This document shows positions 33,060 through 40,957 of a stretch of DNA of 64,000 bases, piece by piece (the stretch's first letter is position 1; the number at the start of each line of letters is the position of its first letter). The position numbers and the translations under genes were made by a program. The stretch spans positions 20,369 through 84,368 of the forward strand of contig JBNKGC010000003.1 of NCBI GenBank assembly GCA_050289625.1. Reading direction: 5' to 3'. Below the pieces are notes generated by a model, which was given only the letters and a program-made list of their open reading frames with translations, was not told where the DNA came from and made no database searches. Source of the stretch: NIC37A-2 sp050289625. GTDB taxonomy: Bacteria > Myxococcota_A > Polyangia > Polyangiales > Polyangiaceae.

Positions 33060-34400
33060 GTGAACAGTAAGGTCTACCGCTTCGTCTATTGGCCCCTGTG
33101 GTTCATCGCGCTGCCCCTCGGCCTGGCCGCGCTCGCCGTGTGGCTCTTGTCTCCAGGGGAGCAAGCCATTCCGAGAGGTGGGCTCAGCGGCGTCCGATGG
33201 TTCGTCCAGGATCAGAAGGTCCCAGCGATGATCGTGCTCTTCACGATCTTCGAAATGGTCATCTACCAGTTCCGTCACTCGCTGCCGTGGTCGGACAAGA
33301 TGGGGATTGCGGGTCGTGCCGGACTCCCCCAGGAGCTACGCCGGGACTACGAGCAGGCGGGGCAGCTGCTCGACGAGGCCAATCGAATCCTCCGCAAGCA
33401 CAAGAAGGCCGTGCAGCGAAAGCTCCGGGCGGAGGATCGCGACGCCTTGGCCGACGGCCTTGCTGCGTTGAAGCAAGCGATGGCGGCCGAGCCGCTGAAC
33501 GTCGAGGCATTCAACGATGCCTACGACCGAGCCGCCGAGTTGATCCACAAGCACCTGGCTACCTGGCAACGCGGGGAAATCCGCGAGTACACGGAGTCCA
33601 TTCTCATCGCCGTCGGCGTCGCGCTCCTCCTCCGAGCGTTCGTGGTCGAAGCATTCAAGATCCCGAGCGGATCGATGCTTCCGACCTTGCAGATCCAGGA
33701 TCACATCTTCGTCAACAAGTTCGCCTACGGCCCGAACATCCCCCTCACGAAGAAGCGCCTGCTGCCGGATCTCCCTCCGGCCTACGGCGACGTGATGGTC
33801 TTCGAGTTCCCCGATCCCAATCCGAAGAACCCGCGCCAGGACTACATCAAACGGGTCATCGCGCTACCGGGGGACGAGCTGAAGGTCCAGGACGGGCGTC
33901 CCACGATCAACGGCTGGGAAGTCCCTCGGTGCCGCGTGGGCAACTACGTCTTCGACGAAGGCGAGAAGGATTTCCAGAAAGAGGGCGAGCTCTACGTCGA
34001 GTTCCTAGGGGACTACTCCTACCTGACGCTGTTCGAGGTCGGGACACCAGCGAGCCGCGCGCGCACCTACCACGTCAAAGAAGACGAAGTTTGGGTGCTC
34101 GGGGACAACCGAAACAACAGCAGCGACTCACGCGCGTGGAATCACGGGCGAGGGGGCGGCGTTCCCTTCGAGAACATCAAGGGTCGCTCGATGTTCGTGT
34201 GGCTCTCGTTCAACAATCGCGGGCACGATCTACTCGGGGTGACCTGGGATCGTCTGTTTCACGACGTCCTCGGGCGGCCGGTCCTCCCCAGGGAGGCCCC
34301 ACCAGAGCTCGACGCCGGAATCCAGCGCTGCCTGGAGGCTCGACCGGCAAACACCACTCCGCCGCCCCCCGCGCCTGGCGAAAAACATGCCGGCCGCTGA
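33060..34400 (+). CDS. lepB: Signal peptidase I with long N-terminal extension
   Basis: This 446-residue membrane protease cleaves signal peptides of secreted proteins. The catalytic Ser is S205 (IPSGSMLPTL) and the general base is K264 (DYIKRVIALPGDE); the later GDNRNNSSDSR box is also present. Typical enzymes are 200-320 residues. Here about 175 extra N-terminal residues contain two additional hydrophobic segments (about 7-30 and 54-71) and a charged helical stretch (about 90-170) before the usual anchor helix (about 180-197). The start GTG 33060 is followed directly by the first helix. Confidence 0.94.
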   Translation: MNSKVYRFVYWPLWFIALPLGLAALAVWLLSPGEQAIPRGGLSGVRWFVQDQKVPAMIVLFTIFEMVIYQFRHSLPWSDKMGIAGRAGLPQELRRDYEQAGQLLDEANRILRKHKKAVQRKLRAEDRDALADGLAALKQAMAAEPLNVEAFNDAYDRAAELIHKHLATWQRGEIREYTESILIAVGVALLLRAFVVEAFKIPSGSMLPTLQIQDHIFVNKFAYGPNIPLTKKRLLPDLPPAYGDVMVFEFPDPNPKNPRQDYIKRVIALPGDELKVQDGRPTINGWEVPRCRVGNYVFDEGEKDFQKEGELYVEFLGDYSYLTLFEVGTPASRARTYHVKEDEVWVLGDNRNNSSDSRAWNHGRGGGVPFENIKGRSMFVWLSFNNRGHDLLGVTWDRLFHDVLGRPVLPREAPPELDAGIQRCLEARPANTTPPPPAPGEKHAGR

Positions 34401-34473
34401 GCGGCGCGGGAAAGCGCATTACCGCACGCCTTCGCGATAGGCTCGGAAGGCTCGAGAGCAGGATGGCGAGCAC

Positions 34474-34542
34474 GTGGGCATCGTTCACGTGGGTATGGTT
34501 GGTCGCGTGGGCATCGTTGGTCGCGTGGGCATCGTTGGGCGA
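34474..34542. repeat. 18-bp minisatellite
   Basis: Four tandem units begin GTGGGCATCGTTGG or close variants: unit 1 is 15 bp and units 2-4 are 18 bp, two of them nearly identical. The array lies in the gap between lepB and a convergent membrane-protein gene. On the minus strand it would encode NDAHAT repeats, but that frame has no family signal. Confidence 0.7.
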
Positions 34543-34612
34543 CATGGCTCCCTTGCTACGCGAGCGAGCCACCTGCCCTTCCCCGCGGCCGAAACGCCCC
34601 TTCCAGGGCGCT

Positions 34613-34984
34613 TCACGCCGACGGTGGCGGGCGAAAGCCCCCGAGGGCGATGCCGAGCTGCTCCCGCTCTTTCCGTGCGCGTCCGGCCCGCACCATGGTC
34701 ACCACGAGGGTGGCGAGCCAGGTCAGGTCCAGAGCGCCATTCAGGATGCTCCGCACCGCGCTGGGGGTCACCGCGTACGTCAGGACCATGTCGAGCGAGA
34801 ACTTGAGAAAGCAGGCCCAGAGCGCGACGGAGTACACCGAGGCTTCTCGTGCCCGCCAGGCTTCGAACTTGTCCTTGTCGACCCGAGGAAAATCCTTCGC
34901 CTGACGTGAGCTGACGTCGAGCTTCCGGATCGTGAACAGAATGCCGAAAATCACGGCGAGAATGTCCAGGATGTCGGGGCCCAT
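34613..34984 (-). CDS. Small membrane protein, unknown
   Basis: This 123-residue protein has an N-terminal hydrophobic segment (DILDILAVIFGILFTI) and two more around residues 48-66 and 82-102, with a charged loop between. No family is recognised. It is divergent from the PfkB kinase gene, with only 31 bp between the starts, and convergent with lepB. The ATG at 34984 is clear. Confidence 0.65.
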   Translation of the reverse strand: MGPDILDILAVIFGILFTIRKLDVSSRQAKDFPRVDKDKFEAWRAREASVYSVALWACFLKFSLDMVLTYAVTPSAVRSILNGALDLTWLATLVVTMVRAGRARKEREQLGIALGGFRPPPSA

Positions 34985-35015
34985 GAGGACGCCGGCGTAG
35001 TACGCTCCTCGCGCC

Positions 35016-35915
35016 GTGTCGAGACGAGCCTTCGTACAAGCTCCATCGAAGCGATCGGCCGCTGCCGCTCCCCTCGTCGTAAGTTGGGGCGAGCTCCTTT
35101 GGGATCTGTACCCGAACGCGGCCCATCTGGGCGGGGCCAGCGCAAACGTCGCCCATCACGCGGCGCAGATCGGATGCCGGAGCTACCTCGTCAGTCGCGT
35201 CGGGGACGATTCGCTCGGGCGCGCAGCCCTCGACTCGATGCGGCGCGCGGGTGTCAACGTGGAGTTCGTCGCCATCGACCCGCAAGCGCCGACCGGCACC
35301 GTTCGAGTCGCATTCGAGGACGGCCAACCCCGCTACACCATCGGCGACGGCGTCGCTTGGGACCGGATTCGCGCATCGGGTGCGCTCGTAGACTTGGTCG
35401 CGGAAGCGGACGCGTTTTGCTTCGGAACGCTCGCCCAACGCACCCCCCTCGCCTTCGACGAGCTCGCCCGAGCTCTCGGGCCACGGCCACGCGCTCTTCG
35501 GGTACTCGACTTGAACCTGCGCGCTCCGCACGACGGCGCAGACCTCGCCGCGCGCTCGATCGCTTTGTGCGACGTGCTCAAGCTGAACGATCACGAGCTG
35601 GATGCAGCGCGTGCGCTGCTCGACGCGCCCGACCTCGTCTCGTGGGTGTTCGAGAGCTCCCCCGTGCGTGTCGTCGCCGTCACCCATGGCGCTGGAGGCA
35701 GCACGCTCTTCACCCGTCACACTCGGGCGTTCGCCCCCGGGTTTCCGTCGTCCGGGCGGGACCCGGTGGGAGCCGGTGACGCCTTCACTGCCGTGCTCGC
35801 CAGCGAGCTTGCGCGCGGGCGTCCGCTGCCGGAGGTCGCCGAGAAGGCCAATCGATACGCGGCCTGGGTGGCAGGCCAGGTCGGGGGCATGCCCCAGGGC
35901 GGCCCCGAGCTCTGA
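35016..35915 (+). CDS. PfkB-family carbohydrate kinase
   Basis: This 299-residue sugar kinase resembles fructokinase or ribokinase. The family's first signature lies in GGASANVAHHAAQIG, the lid strands follow, and the ATP-site signature near the C-terminus is DPVGAGDAFTAVLASELA with the catalytic Asp. The N-terminal GELLWDLYP is typical of fructokinase-like members. Start is GTG 35016. It is convergent with the EAL gene downstream. Confidence 0.92.
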   Translation: MSRRAFVQAPSKRSAAAAPLVVSWGELLWDLYPNAAHLGGASANVAHHAAQIGCRSYLVSRVGDDSLGRAALDSMRRAGVNVEFVAIDPQAPTGTVRVAFEDGQPRYTIGDGVAWDRIRASGALVDLVAEADAFCFGTLAQRTPLAFDELARALGPRPRALRVLDLNLRAPHDGADLAARSIALCDVLKLNDHELDAARALLDAPDLVSWVFESSPVRVVAVTHGAGGSTLFTRHTRAFAPGFPSSGRDPVGAGDAFTAVLASELARGRPLPEVAEKANRYAAWVAGQVGGMPQGGPEL

Positions 35916-35950
35916 CGAACGACGCGGGCCGCTTGCGACCGATCAGTGCT

Positions 35951-36766
35951 TCAAGCGCGGCGGGGTCCCGGTCGCCGACTCCGACGAGCGACGCCCGAGA
36001 GCCATCGTTCGTTCCACGACGGACGCGGCGGTGGAAAAGACGGGCGCGCCAGGAGATAGCCCTGCGCGAGGGGAGCGCCGCAGGCGCGGGCGGCACGCAA
36101 CTCCTCGGGCGTCTCGATCCCTTCGACCACCACGAGTGACCCGAGCTCGGTGCAGAGGTCGATCAGGTACTCGAGCCGCGACGCCTTCGCCGCGTCCTGA
36201 TCGATACCCATCACGAGGGAGCGGTCCATCTTGACGACGTCGGGCTCCAGCTCGAGCACGCGAAACACGTCGGAGTGACCGACCCCAAAATCGTCCACCA
36301 CGAGACGCGAATTCATGCGCGACGAAATCTCCCGCAGGATGCCGCGAGTGACCTCCATGTTCTCGAGCGCCGCCGCCTCGGTGATCTCGAGGTAGACCGT
36401 GCCCCGGTGGAAGGTCATCGGATCGTCCGGACGCACGAGCCAGCGTTCAGCGAGCTCGTTGGGGTGCAGATTGATGAAGATGGCGCCGAAAGTCATGCGT
36501 GAGAAGCAGACCTCGCGAATCAATCGGCCCAGGCGACCGCAGCATCGCTCCTCCTCGGCCCGAGCAAGAAGGTCGAGCGGAGAGCGGAACTCGTTGCGCC
36601 TGCAGCGAACGAGGGCTTCATGAGCAAAGGTTCGACCCGTGGAGAGCTCGACGATGGGTTGAAACACCACGTCGAGCTCGGAGGCGCTCAGACTACGGAC
36701 CGACGAGTCAGGCGCTTCGGCGTCCAACTCATCCGAATAAGTCCATTTGATCGAAGTGCGCTCCAA
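35951..36766 (-). CDS. EAL-domain cyclic-di-GMP phosphodiesterase
   Basis: This 271-residue, single-domain EAL protein is predicted to hydrolyse cyclic di-GMP. All usual catalytic positions appear intact: EAL in HEALVRCRR, Asn in FINLHPNE, the Glu of LEITEAA, DDFGVG, the Lys in VKMDRS, VEGIE and the Gln of AQGYLLARP. There is no GGDEF, sensor or membrane segment, and the protein ends in a basic tail. It stands alone behind an AT-richer control region containing palindromes. Confidence 0.93.
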   Translation of the reverse strand: MERTSIKWTYSDELDAEAPDSSVRSLSASELDVVFQPIVELSTGRTFAHEALVRCRRNEFRSPLDLLARAEEERCCGRLGRLIREVCFSRMTFGAIFINLHPNELAERWLVRPDDPMTFHRGTVYLEITEAAALENMEVTRGILREISSRMNSRLVVDDFGVGHSDVFRVLELEPDVVKMDRSLVMGIDQDAAKASRLEYLIDLCTELGSLVVVEGIETPEELRAARACGAPLAQGYLLARPSFPPPRPSWNERWLSGVARRSRRPGPRRA

Positions 36767-37068
36767 GTCTTCCTCGTAAAAAGGGCGAACTTAGGTAAGT
36801 TACCATCCCTTCCGGTAAAGCGGAACGGTCAACCGGAACGTTTCCTCCGGTGATTCGTGGGGACGGCAGGAACGACCGAGCTCGTTCTCTTTTCGCGCAC
36901 TGCCGAGAGCAGCGCGGCCCTCGGGTCCACGCGCGCATCGCAAAGGCGAAAGGCAGCTCCGCGGAAGCGCGCACGCTCCTCGCTTGCGCACATTGCGCAA
37001 AACGAAGAAGGGCTGCCGATGCTTCGGCAGCCCTTCTCATGCCTCGAGGAGGCGTAGCGAAACAGCCC
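36767..37068. other. Intergenic region upstream of the EAL gene
   Basis: The gap contains GGTAA-G-TTACC (36794-36804) and TTCCGGT-N15-ACCGGAA (36810-36838) just upstream of the EAL start, both candidate operators, and at its right end the terminator of the next minus-strand gene. No coding signal is seen. Confidence 0.55.
37000..37037 (-). terminator. Rho-independent terminator (minus strand)
   Basis: A 14-bp perfect stem (37006-37019 with 37024-37037) with a 4-base loop is followed on the minus strand by TCGTTTTG. It lies 31 bp after the stop of the lipoprotein gene at 37069. Confidence 0.85.
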
Positions 37069-37857
37069 TTACTGGACGGCGCGGATGTCGGATACGCAGA
37101 AGTCGAAGGGAACCTCCGACGCGTCGTTCGTCACGACATGCCACGCGATCTTGATGGCGGAGGTCTTTGCGGTGAGGGGCATGCCCTCGCTTCCCCAGCA
37201 CATAGTCACGAGATCGCTCAAGTTGACGGTTTGGTCGCCAGTCACCACCGGCACAGTGCTCGGGGTGCAGTACTCTTCGACGTGGTCAGCATCAGAACCA
37301 ATCTCCACCTTGAAACGAATCTGCGCCGGCACCGTAGAGCCGCTGATGTTGAAAGAGAACGCAGTGACGCTCGAGAGATCGAAGGGCATCGGATCGGCGC
37401 CCATCATCGTCGTCTGATCGATCGGCTGGTTCAGGTTGAGGCCAATGGCCGCCCCCCAGTACTCGCCGTAGCAGTCCCCACCCGGGTCGCTCGGGGTGCA
37501 GTTGAGGTCAACCTTTGCCGCAGTACCGGTGATGCACGCGTTGGTCCCCGTGAAGTCCTCGGTCATGGTCGCGCCCGACGTAGCGTCCGCGTAGGAGAAC
37601 ATCGCGCCCTGGACGCCAAGCGTGTTACTGGCGCCATCGACCCAACCCTCGGTTGCCGTGAGAGGCACGCCCGCGGTTGCCGTGCCGCCACCCGTCGAGG
37701 TCCCGCCACCGGACGACGTTCCACCAGTGTTCGCCGCGCCGCCGGTCACAGCCTGCGGCCCGCCGTTTCCGCCGCCGCCCGATGTGCCGTCATCGCAGCC
37801 CACGGCTGCCGCCAAAAGAATCGAGAGACCGAGAACGCTACGAACCGAGAAAGTCAT
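37069..37857 (-). CDS. Gly/Thr-linker lipoprotein, possible carbohydrate-binding
   Basis: This 262-residue secreted lipoprotein has a signal peptide, lipobox AAVGC (Cys21) and a low-complexity Gly/Thr/Ser linker (about 24-65). A beta-sandwich-like domain of about 195 residues follows, with DVTSVTAFSFNISG-type strands and two or more Cys pairs (NACITG, LNCTPSDPGGDC, EYCTPS). This linker-plus-domain design is common in surface proteins of Sorangium relatives that act on polysaccharides. The end motif VPFDFCVSDIRAV resembles carbohydrate-binding or CIA30-type domains, but no family is certain. Confidence 0.7.
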   Translation of the reverse strand: MTFSVRSVLGLSILLAAAVGCDDGTSGGGGNGGPQAVTGGAANTGGTSSGGGTSTGGGTATAGVPLTATEGWVDGASNTLGVQGAMFSYADATSGATMTEDFTGTNACITGTAAKVDLNCTPSDPGGDCYGEYWGAAIGLNLNQPIDQTTMMGADPMPFDLSSVTAFSFNISGSTVPAQIRFKVEIGSDADHVEEYCTPSTVPVVTGDQTVNLSDLVTMCWGSEGMPLTAKTSAIKIAWHVVTNDASEVPFDFCVSDIRAVQ

Positions 37858-38462
37858 GAGGGCGGTTTAACTCAGAGTGAAAGCCCTATCAAGAAGCTTT
37901 GGTGGCCGCTCCTTCACTTTCATGGAAATCTGCCGTGGCCAGGACCGAAAATCTCACGGTTCCAAGAGGTTACCAAAAGCACAGAAAAACGCCTGTGGAA
38001 GCGCTGCCGCATTGAACGGCGACCCAAAACCGCAATGGTTGTAATTTTGTAGTTTTGGAGAAATTTTGGACCTGCAAACCTCGCTGTCCGCAACGCGTCG
38101 CAGAGTGCTCGGGAGCGTCGAGAGGGTTCGAGTCCGCGGCAACGTTTCCACGCCGCCCATTCAGAACAGCATCAGTACAAACGAACATCCCCGATACCTT
38201 AAGCGCGAGCGCGCCCGTCAAGCTTGAGTTTTTGGCGAGGCTTTCGCGAGCACCGGAGCGGAACGTACGTGGGTACTTGAGCACCGGAGCGCAGGGAAAA
38301 CGAAGCCAAAACCCAAGATCGGCGGGCGTCCTGGTCCGTTAGGATAACCGGCGGTGTACAAACGAAAGAAGCGGCGCGCCCCGACGGGACGGCTGCTTCT
38401 TTCATGGGGACCACTTACCCCGTGGGCGGCGACTTCAATCACCCATCCGACGGGGCTGTTCA
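37858..38462. other. 605-bp intergenic region
   Basis: The stretch from about 37880 to 38060 is distinctly AT-richer than its surroundings and probably holds the promoter of the lipoprotein gene to its left. The right end has the terminator of the GH12-like gene. Between them GAGCACCGGAGCG occurs twice, near 38249 and 38279. No coding frame is convincing. Confidence 0.5.
38358..38403 (-). terminator. Rho-independent terminator (minus strand)
   Basis: GAAAGAAGC (38364-38372) pairs with GCTTCTTTC (38395-38403), with further pairing inside. On the minus strand it is followed by GTTTGT. It is 60 bp after the GH12-like gene. Confidence 0.65.
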
Positions 38463-39656
38463 TCACTTCACGTCGACGTAGAAGTCTTCTGTTTCGAGGT
38501 TCGTTACCGGGCCGTTCCACACCTCGAAGCCGATCGCGACGCTGAGGATCTCGGAGCCGGGCAGGTTGTACCCGCGGCTGATAGCGTCGTTGTAGACCTT
38601 CATCACGTCGAACTCGAGTTCGCTCCAGTCGTCGCCTTCAGGGCGCACGTAGTTGACGATTGGGTGACCGTTCACGTCTCCGGTCCAGATGCTCCAAGAG
38701 CCAGGAAGGCCGTTGACAGTTGCCCCCGCCGTAGCGGCCCTGCCTGCAGGCTGCTGGCGGAGTGGATCCCGCAGCCAGACCATGAGGTACGCAGAAAGGC
38801 TTCCCCCGTTGCCGAGCCAAATGTCCCATGCGGCGTTGTATTCGCCACTGTTTCCGTTCGCGTTCCAGCGCCAGCCAGTATTGACCTGGGTCAGGGAGCT
38901 GATCGGCGCGGGAAGACCGCACGAGCCCGCCGACCGCTTGGGCGGATCCGAATACTGGCCGCAGAACATGGTCGGGTATCCGGCGGGGGAGAAGTCGCTG
39001 CCCTGCGTCCCGTTCAGGGACTGCACGATGAACGAAGTTCCGTTCCACGAAATCTGATGGCTCTGCCAGCCGGTGCCCCAGCCGTTCGCAATGAATTTGT
39101 AACCGACGCCGTTGCGATAGATGTCGCCCTCCGCATATTGCGCCGCGGTGTTGCCGGCTCCCTGATACTGCGCCATCCCCAGCTGCGGCGGAACGTCGGG
39201 ATCGGTGCCGCCCGTGCCGCCGGTACCCGGGTCGGTCCCACCCGTTGCCGTAGCACCGCCGCTACCCGTGGTGCCACCCGTTGCAGCCACTGCGTGGCAA
39301 TCGGTCAACATGCCGCTGGCGACGAGGAGGCTCGAAATGAAGTCGGCGACGCCGTCGCCATTCGTGTCGATCGCGTCGAAGATCCCGTCGCAGTCCGTGT
39401 CGAGCGCGACGGCGTCCGGCTGACCGTCGCCGTTCGTGTCCACACCGAAACCGTCGACGGTGCCGTCCTGGTTCAGATCGATCTGATCGGCCGCGCCGTC
39501 ACGATCGACGTCCGTCGTGGTTCCCAAGTCGTCGGCGATGTTGTTGCCGTCGCTGTCCGGCCCCTGTGGCCCATTGTCCGTTTGGGTGGTGCAGGCCACC
39601 GCGACGGCGAGAGTCGAAAGGGACGCGAGGGCGGGAAGGAATGTTCGTCGAATCAT
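38463..39656 (-). CDS. GH12-like lipoprotein with Ca-binding repeats
   Basis: This 397-residue secreted lipoprotein (lipobox AVAC, Cys22) has three parts. Residues about 30-110 contain Asp-rich Ca-binding repeats (DLNQDGTVDGFGVDTNGDG pattern) like TSP3 or dockerin loops. A Gly/Thr linker (about 123-155) follows. Residues about 165-397 resemble family-12 glycoside hydrolases (AAWDIWLGNG, LMVWLRDP, IGFEVWNG). In GH12 enzymes the nucleophile Glu precedes the IMIW-type strand; here the place reads AYLMVWL, so it seems absent, while the acid/base Glu in GFEVW is kept. It may bind rather than cut beta-glucan. It ends at a terminator. Confidence 0.72.
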   Translation of the reverse strand: MIRRTFLPALASLSTLAVAVACTTQTDNGPQGPDSDGNNIADDLGTTTDVDRDGAADQIDLNQDGTVDGFGVDTNGDGQPDAVALDTDCDGIFDAIDTNGDGVADFISSLLVASGMLTDCHAVAATGGTTGSGGATATGGTDPGTGGTGGTDPDVPPQLGMAQYQGAGNTAAQYAEGDIYRNGVGYKFIANGWGTGWQSHQISWNGTSFIVQSLNGTQGSDFSPAGYPTMFCGQYSDPPKRSAGSCGLPAPISSLTQVNTGWRWNANGNSGEYNAAWDIWLGNGGSLSAYLMVWLRDPLRQQPAGRAATAGATVNGLPGSWSIWTGDVNGHPIVNYVRPEGDDWSELEFDVMKVYNDAISRGYNLPGSEILSVAIGFEVWNGPVTNLETEDFYVDVK

Positions 39657-39980
39657 GTTCTAGTCAGGGCTCGTAAGAGGAAGCGCTACCGGTCTAGCAG
39701 TGTAGCGTGACGGCGGCCATTCATTGCGAGAGCAGCCCCTTCCGCGCTGTCCTGAAATCACCCTCGGTCCTGGAATTTTCGCGTCGAGGTCGAACGACAG
39801 GATCAACCGGACGGTTCTTCGCACAGACAACTGAGCCCCGACTCACGCGCAACGTGCTTGCTACTTCGTCCAAGCGCATGCGACGTTCGAAGCCGTGGGT
39901 GATCGAGCGCGGCCCCTGCTTACGGAGCCGGGCGAAAGCAATCGGCGCCAGCGGAGGCGCGCATCAACCTGAAAGGACCC
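39657..39980. other. Divergent intergenic region (324 bp)
   Basis: This lies between the GH12-like gene and the LPMO-like gene, transcribed in opposite directions, so both promoters should be here. I see no clear sigma-70 pair, palindrome or coding frame. Confidence 0.4.
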
Positions 39981-40922
39981 ATGCGACTCGGCACACGTTC
40001 TACCGCGGCCACCTCGGCCTCCCCCCACCGTCGACTGACGAAGTCACGACGACGCCCCGCCGCTCCTCCAGTCTGGGCAACGCTCATCGGAACGGCCCTC
40101 CTGGTCTCTGCGGCTGATGCGAACGCACACGTTCGTTTGATCTACCCGACGTCGCGACACCCCGTTCCCGACACCGAAGACTCGTCGAACGTGAAAGACT
40201 TTCCGTGCGGCCAGGCTGGCGACTCTCGCACGACCGATCCCAATCGCATCACGGTCTTCGAACCGGGTGAAACGATCACGGTGCACTTCCGGGAGACAGT
40301 CGAACACCTCGGACACTTCCGCATCGCGCTCGATCTCGACGGTCAGGACGACTTCGAAGATCCCGCCTCCGTCAATGACATCGAGCTCGATCCTGTCCTT
40401 CCAGTGCTCGTCGATGGCATCGAAGATGCGGTCGGTCCGGCGGACTACGAGCAGATCATCACGCTTCCCGACGTGGAGTGTGAAAACTGCACCCTGCAGC
40501 TGATGCAGATCATGTCCGAGCGCCCGGCGGCGCCGTTCTACTACCAGTGCGCAGACATCGCGATCCGGGCCGGAGCCTCGAGTGGCATGGGCGGCGAGGG
40601 TCCAGGAGCCGGCACGGGAGGCACATTGGGAACCGGGGGCGCCTTCGGAACCGGCGGAGCGATCGGAACCGGCGGAGCAGCGACGGGAACCGGCGGACTG
40701 ACAGCGACCGGAGGTAGCGACGGGTTTTCGACGGACTCGATGACTGGCGGAGGGGGCTCCTCCTCTGAGGGGGGATGTTCGTTCAGCCCGACCGCCGCTC
40801 GCTCGGCGCGATTCGCGGCCCTCGCCACGCTGCTCCTGGTCGGCTCGGGTGCGCTGCGCCGACGCCGCCGCGATGCGGGCGACGAACACAACGACGCACT
40901 ACGGGGTGATCGCTCGCGCTGA
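39981..40922 (+). CDS. LPMO-like copper protein with MYXO-CTERM-type anchor
   Basis: This 313-residue secreted protein has a long signal region that should be cleaved after ANA, leaving His50 as the first residue (HVRLIYPTSRH). An N-terminal His plus a second His (H109 or H112 in ETVEHLGHF) is the copper histidine brace of lytic polysaccharide monooxygenases. The late FYYQCADIAI supplies aromatic residues near the site. The domain ends near residue 197. A Gly/Thr/Ala linker (200-250) and a tail of Cys, hydrophobic helix and RRRRR (about 262-300) follow, as in MYXO-CTERM sorting signals. The ATG has AAAGGA upstream. It resembles the Sorangium SCE4755-type proteins. Confidence 0.75.
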   Translation: MRLGTRSTAATSASPHRRLTKSRRRPAAPPVWATLIGTALLVSAADANAHVRLIYPTSRHPVPDTEDSSNVKDFPCGQAGDSRTTDPNRITVFEPGETITVHFRETVEHLGHFRIALDLDGQDDFEDPASVNDIELDPVLPVLVDGIEDAVGPADYEQIITLPDVECENCTLQLMQIMSERPAAPFYYQCADIAIRAGASSGMGGEGPGAGTGGTLGTGGAFGTGGAIGTGGAATGTGGLTATGGSDGFSTDSMTGGGGSSSEGGCSFSPTAARSARFAALATLLLVGSGALRRRRRDAGDEHNDALRGDRSR

Positions 40923-40957
40923 TTGCGCTTCCCCCGGTGGCTCGCGGGAAGCGCGCC

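Noticed and set aside
34474..34542. CRISPR array
   Set aside because: The 18-bp units are directly adjacent with no unique spacers and no cas genes are nearby; it is a minisatellite.
34210..34572. Minus-strand frame starting with NDAHAT repeats
   Set aside because: The repeats come from the minisatellite and the rest is antisense to lepB; no domain and no ribosome site.
38050..38150. Possible tRNA, because of a GGTTCGAGTCC-like T-loop near 38126
   Set aside because: No matching acceptor stem, anticodon arm or CCA-side pairing could be built on either strand.
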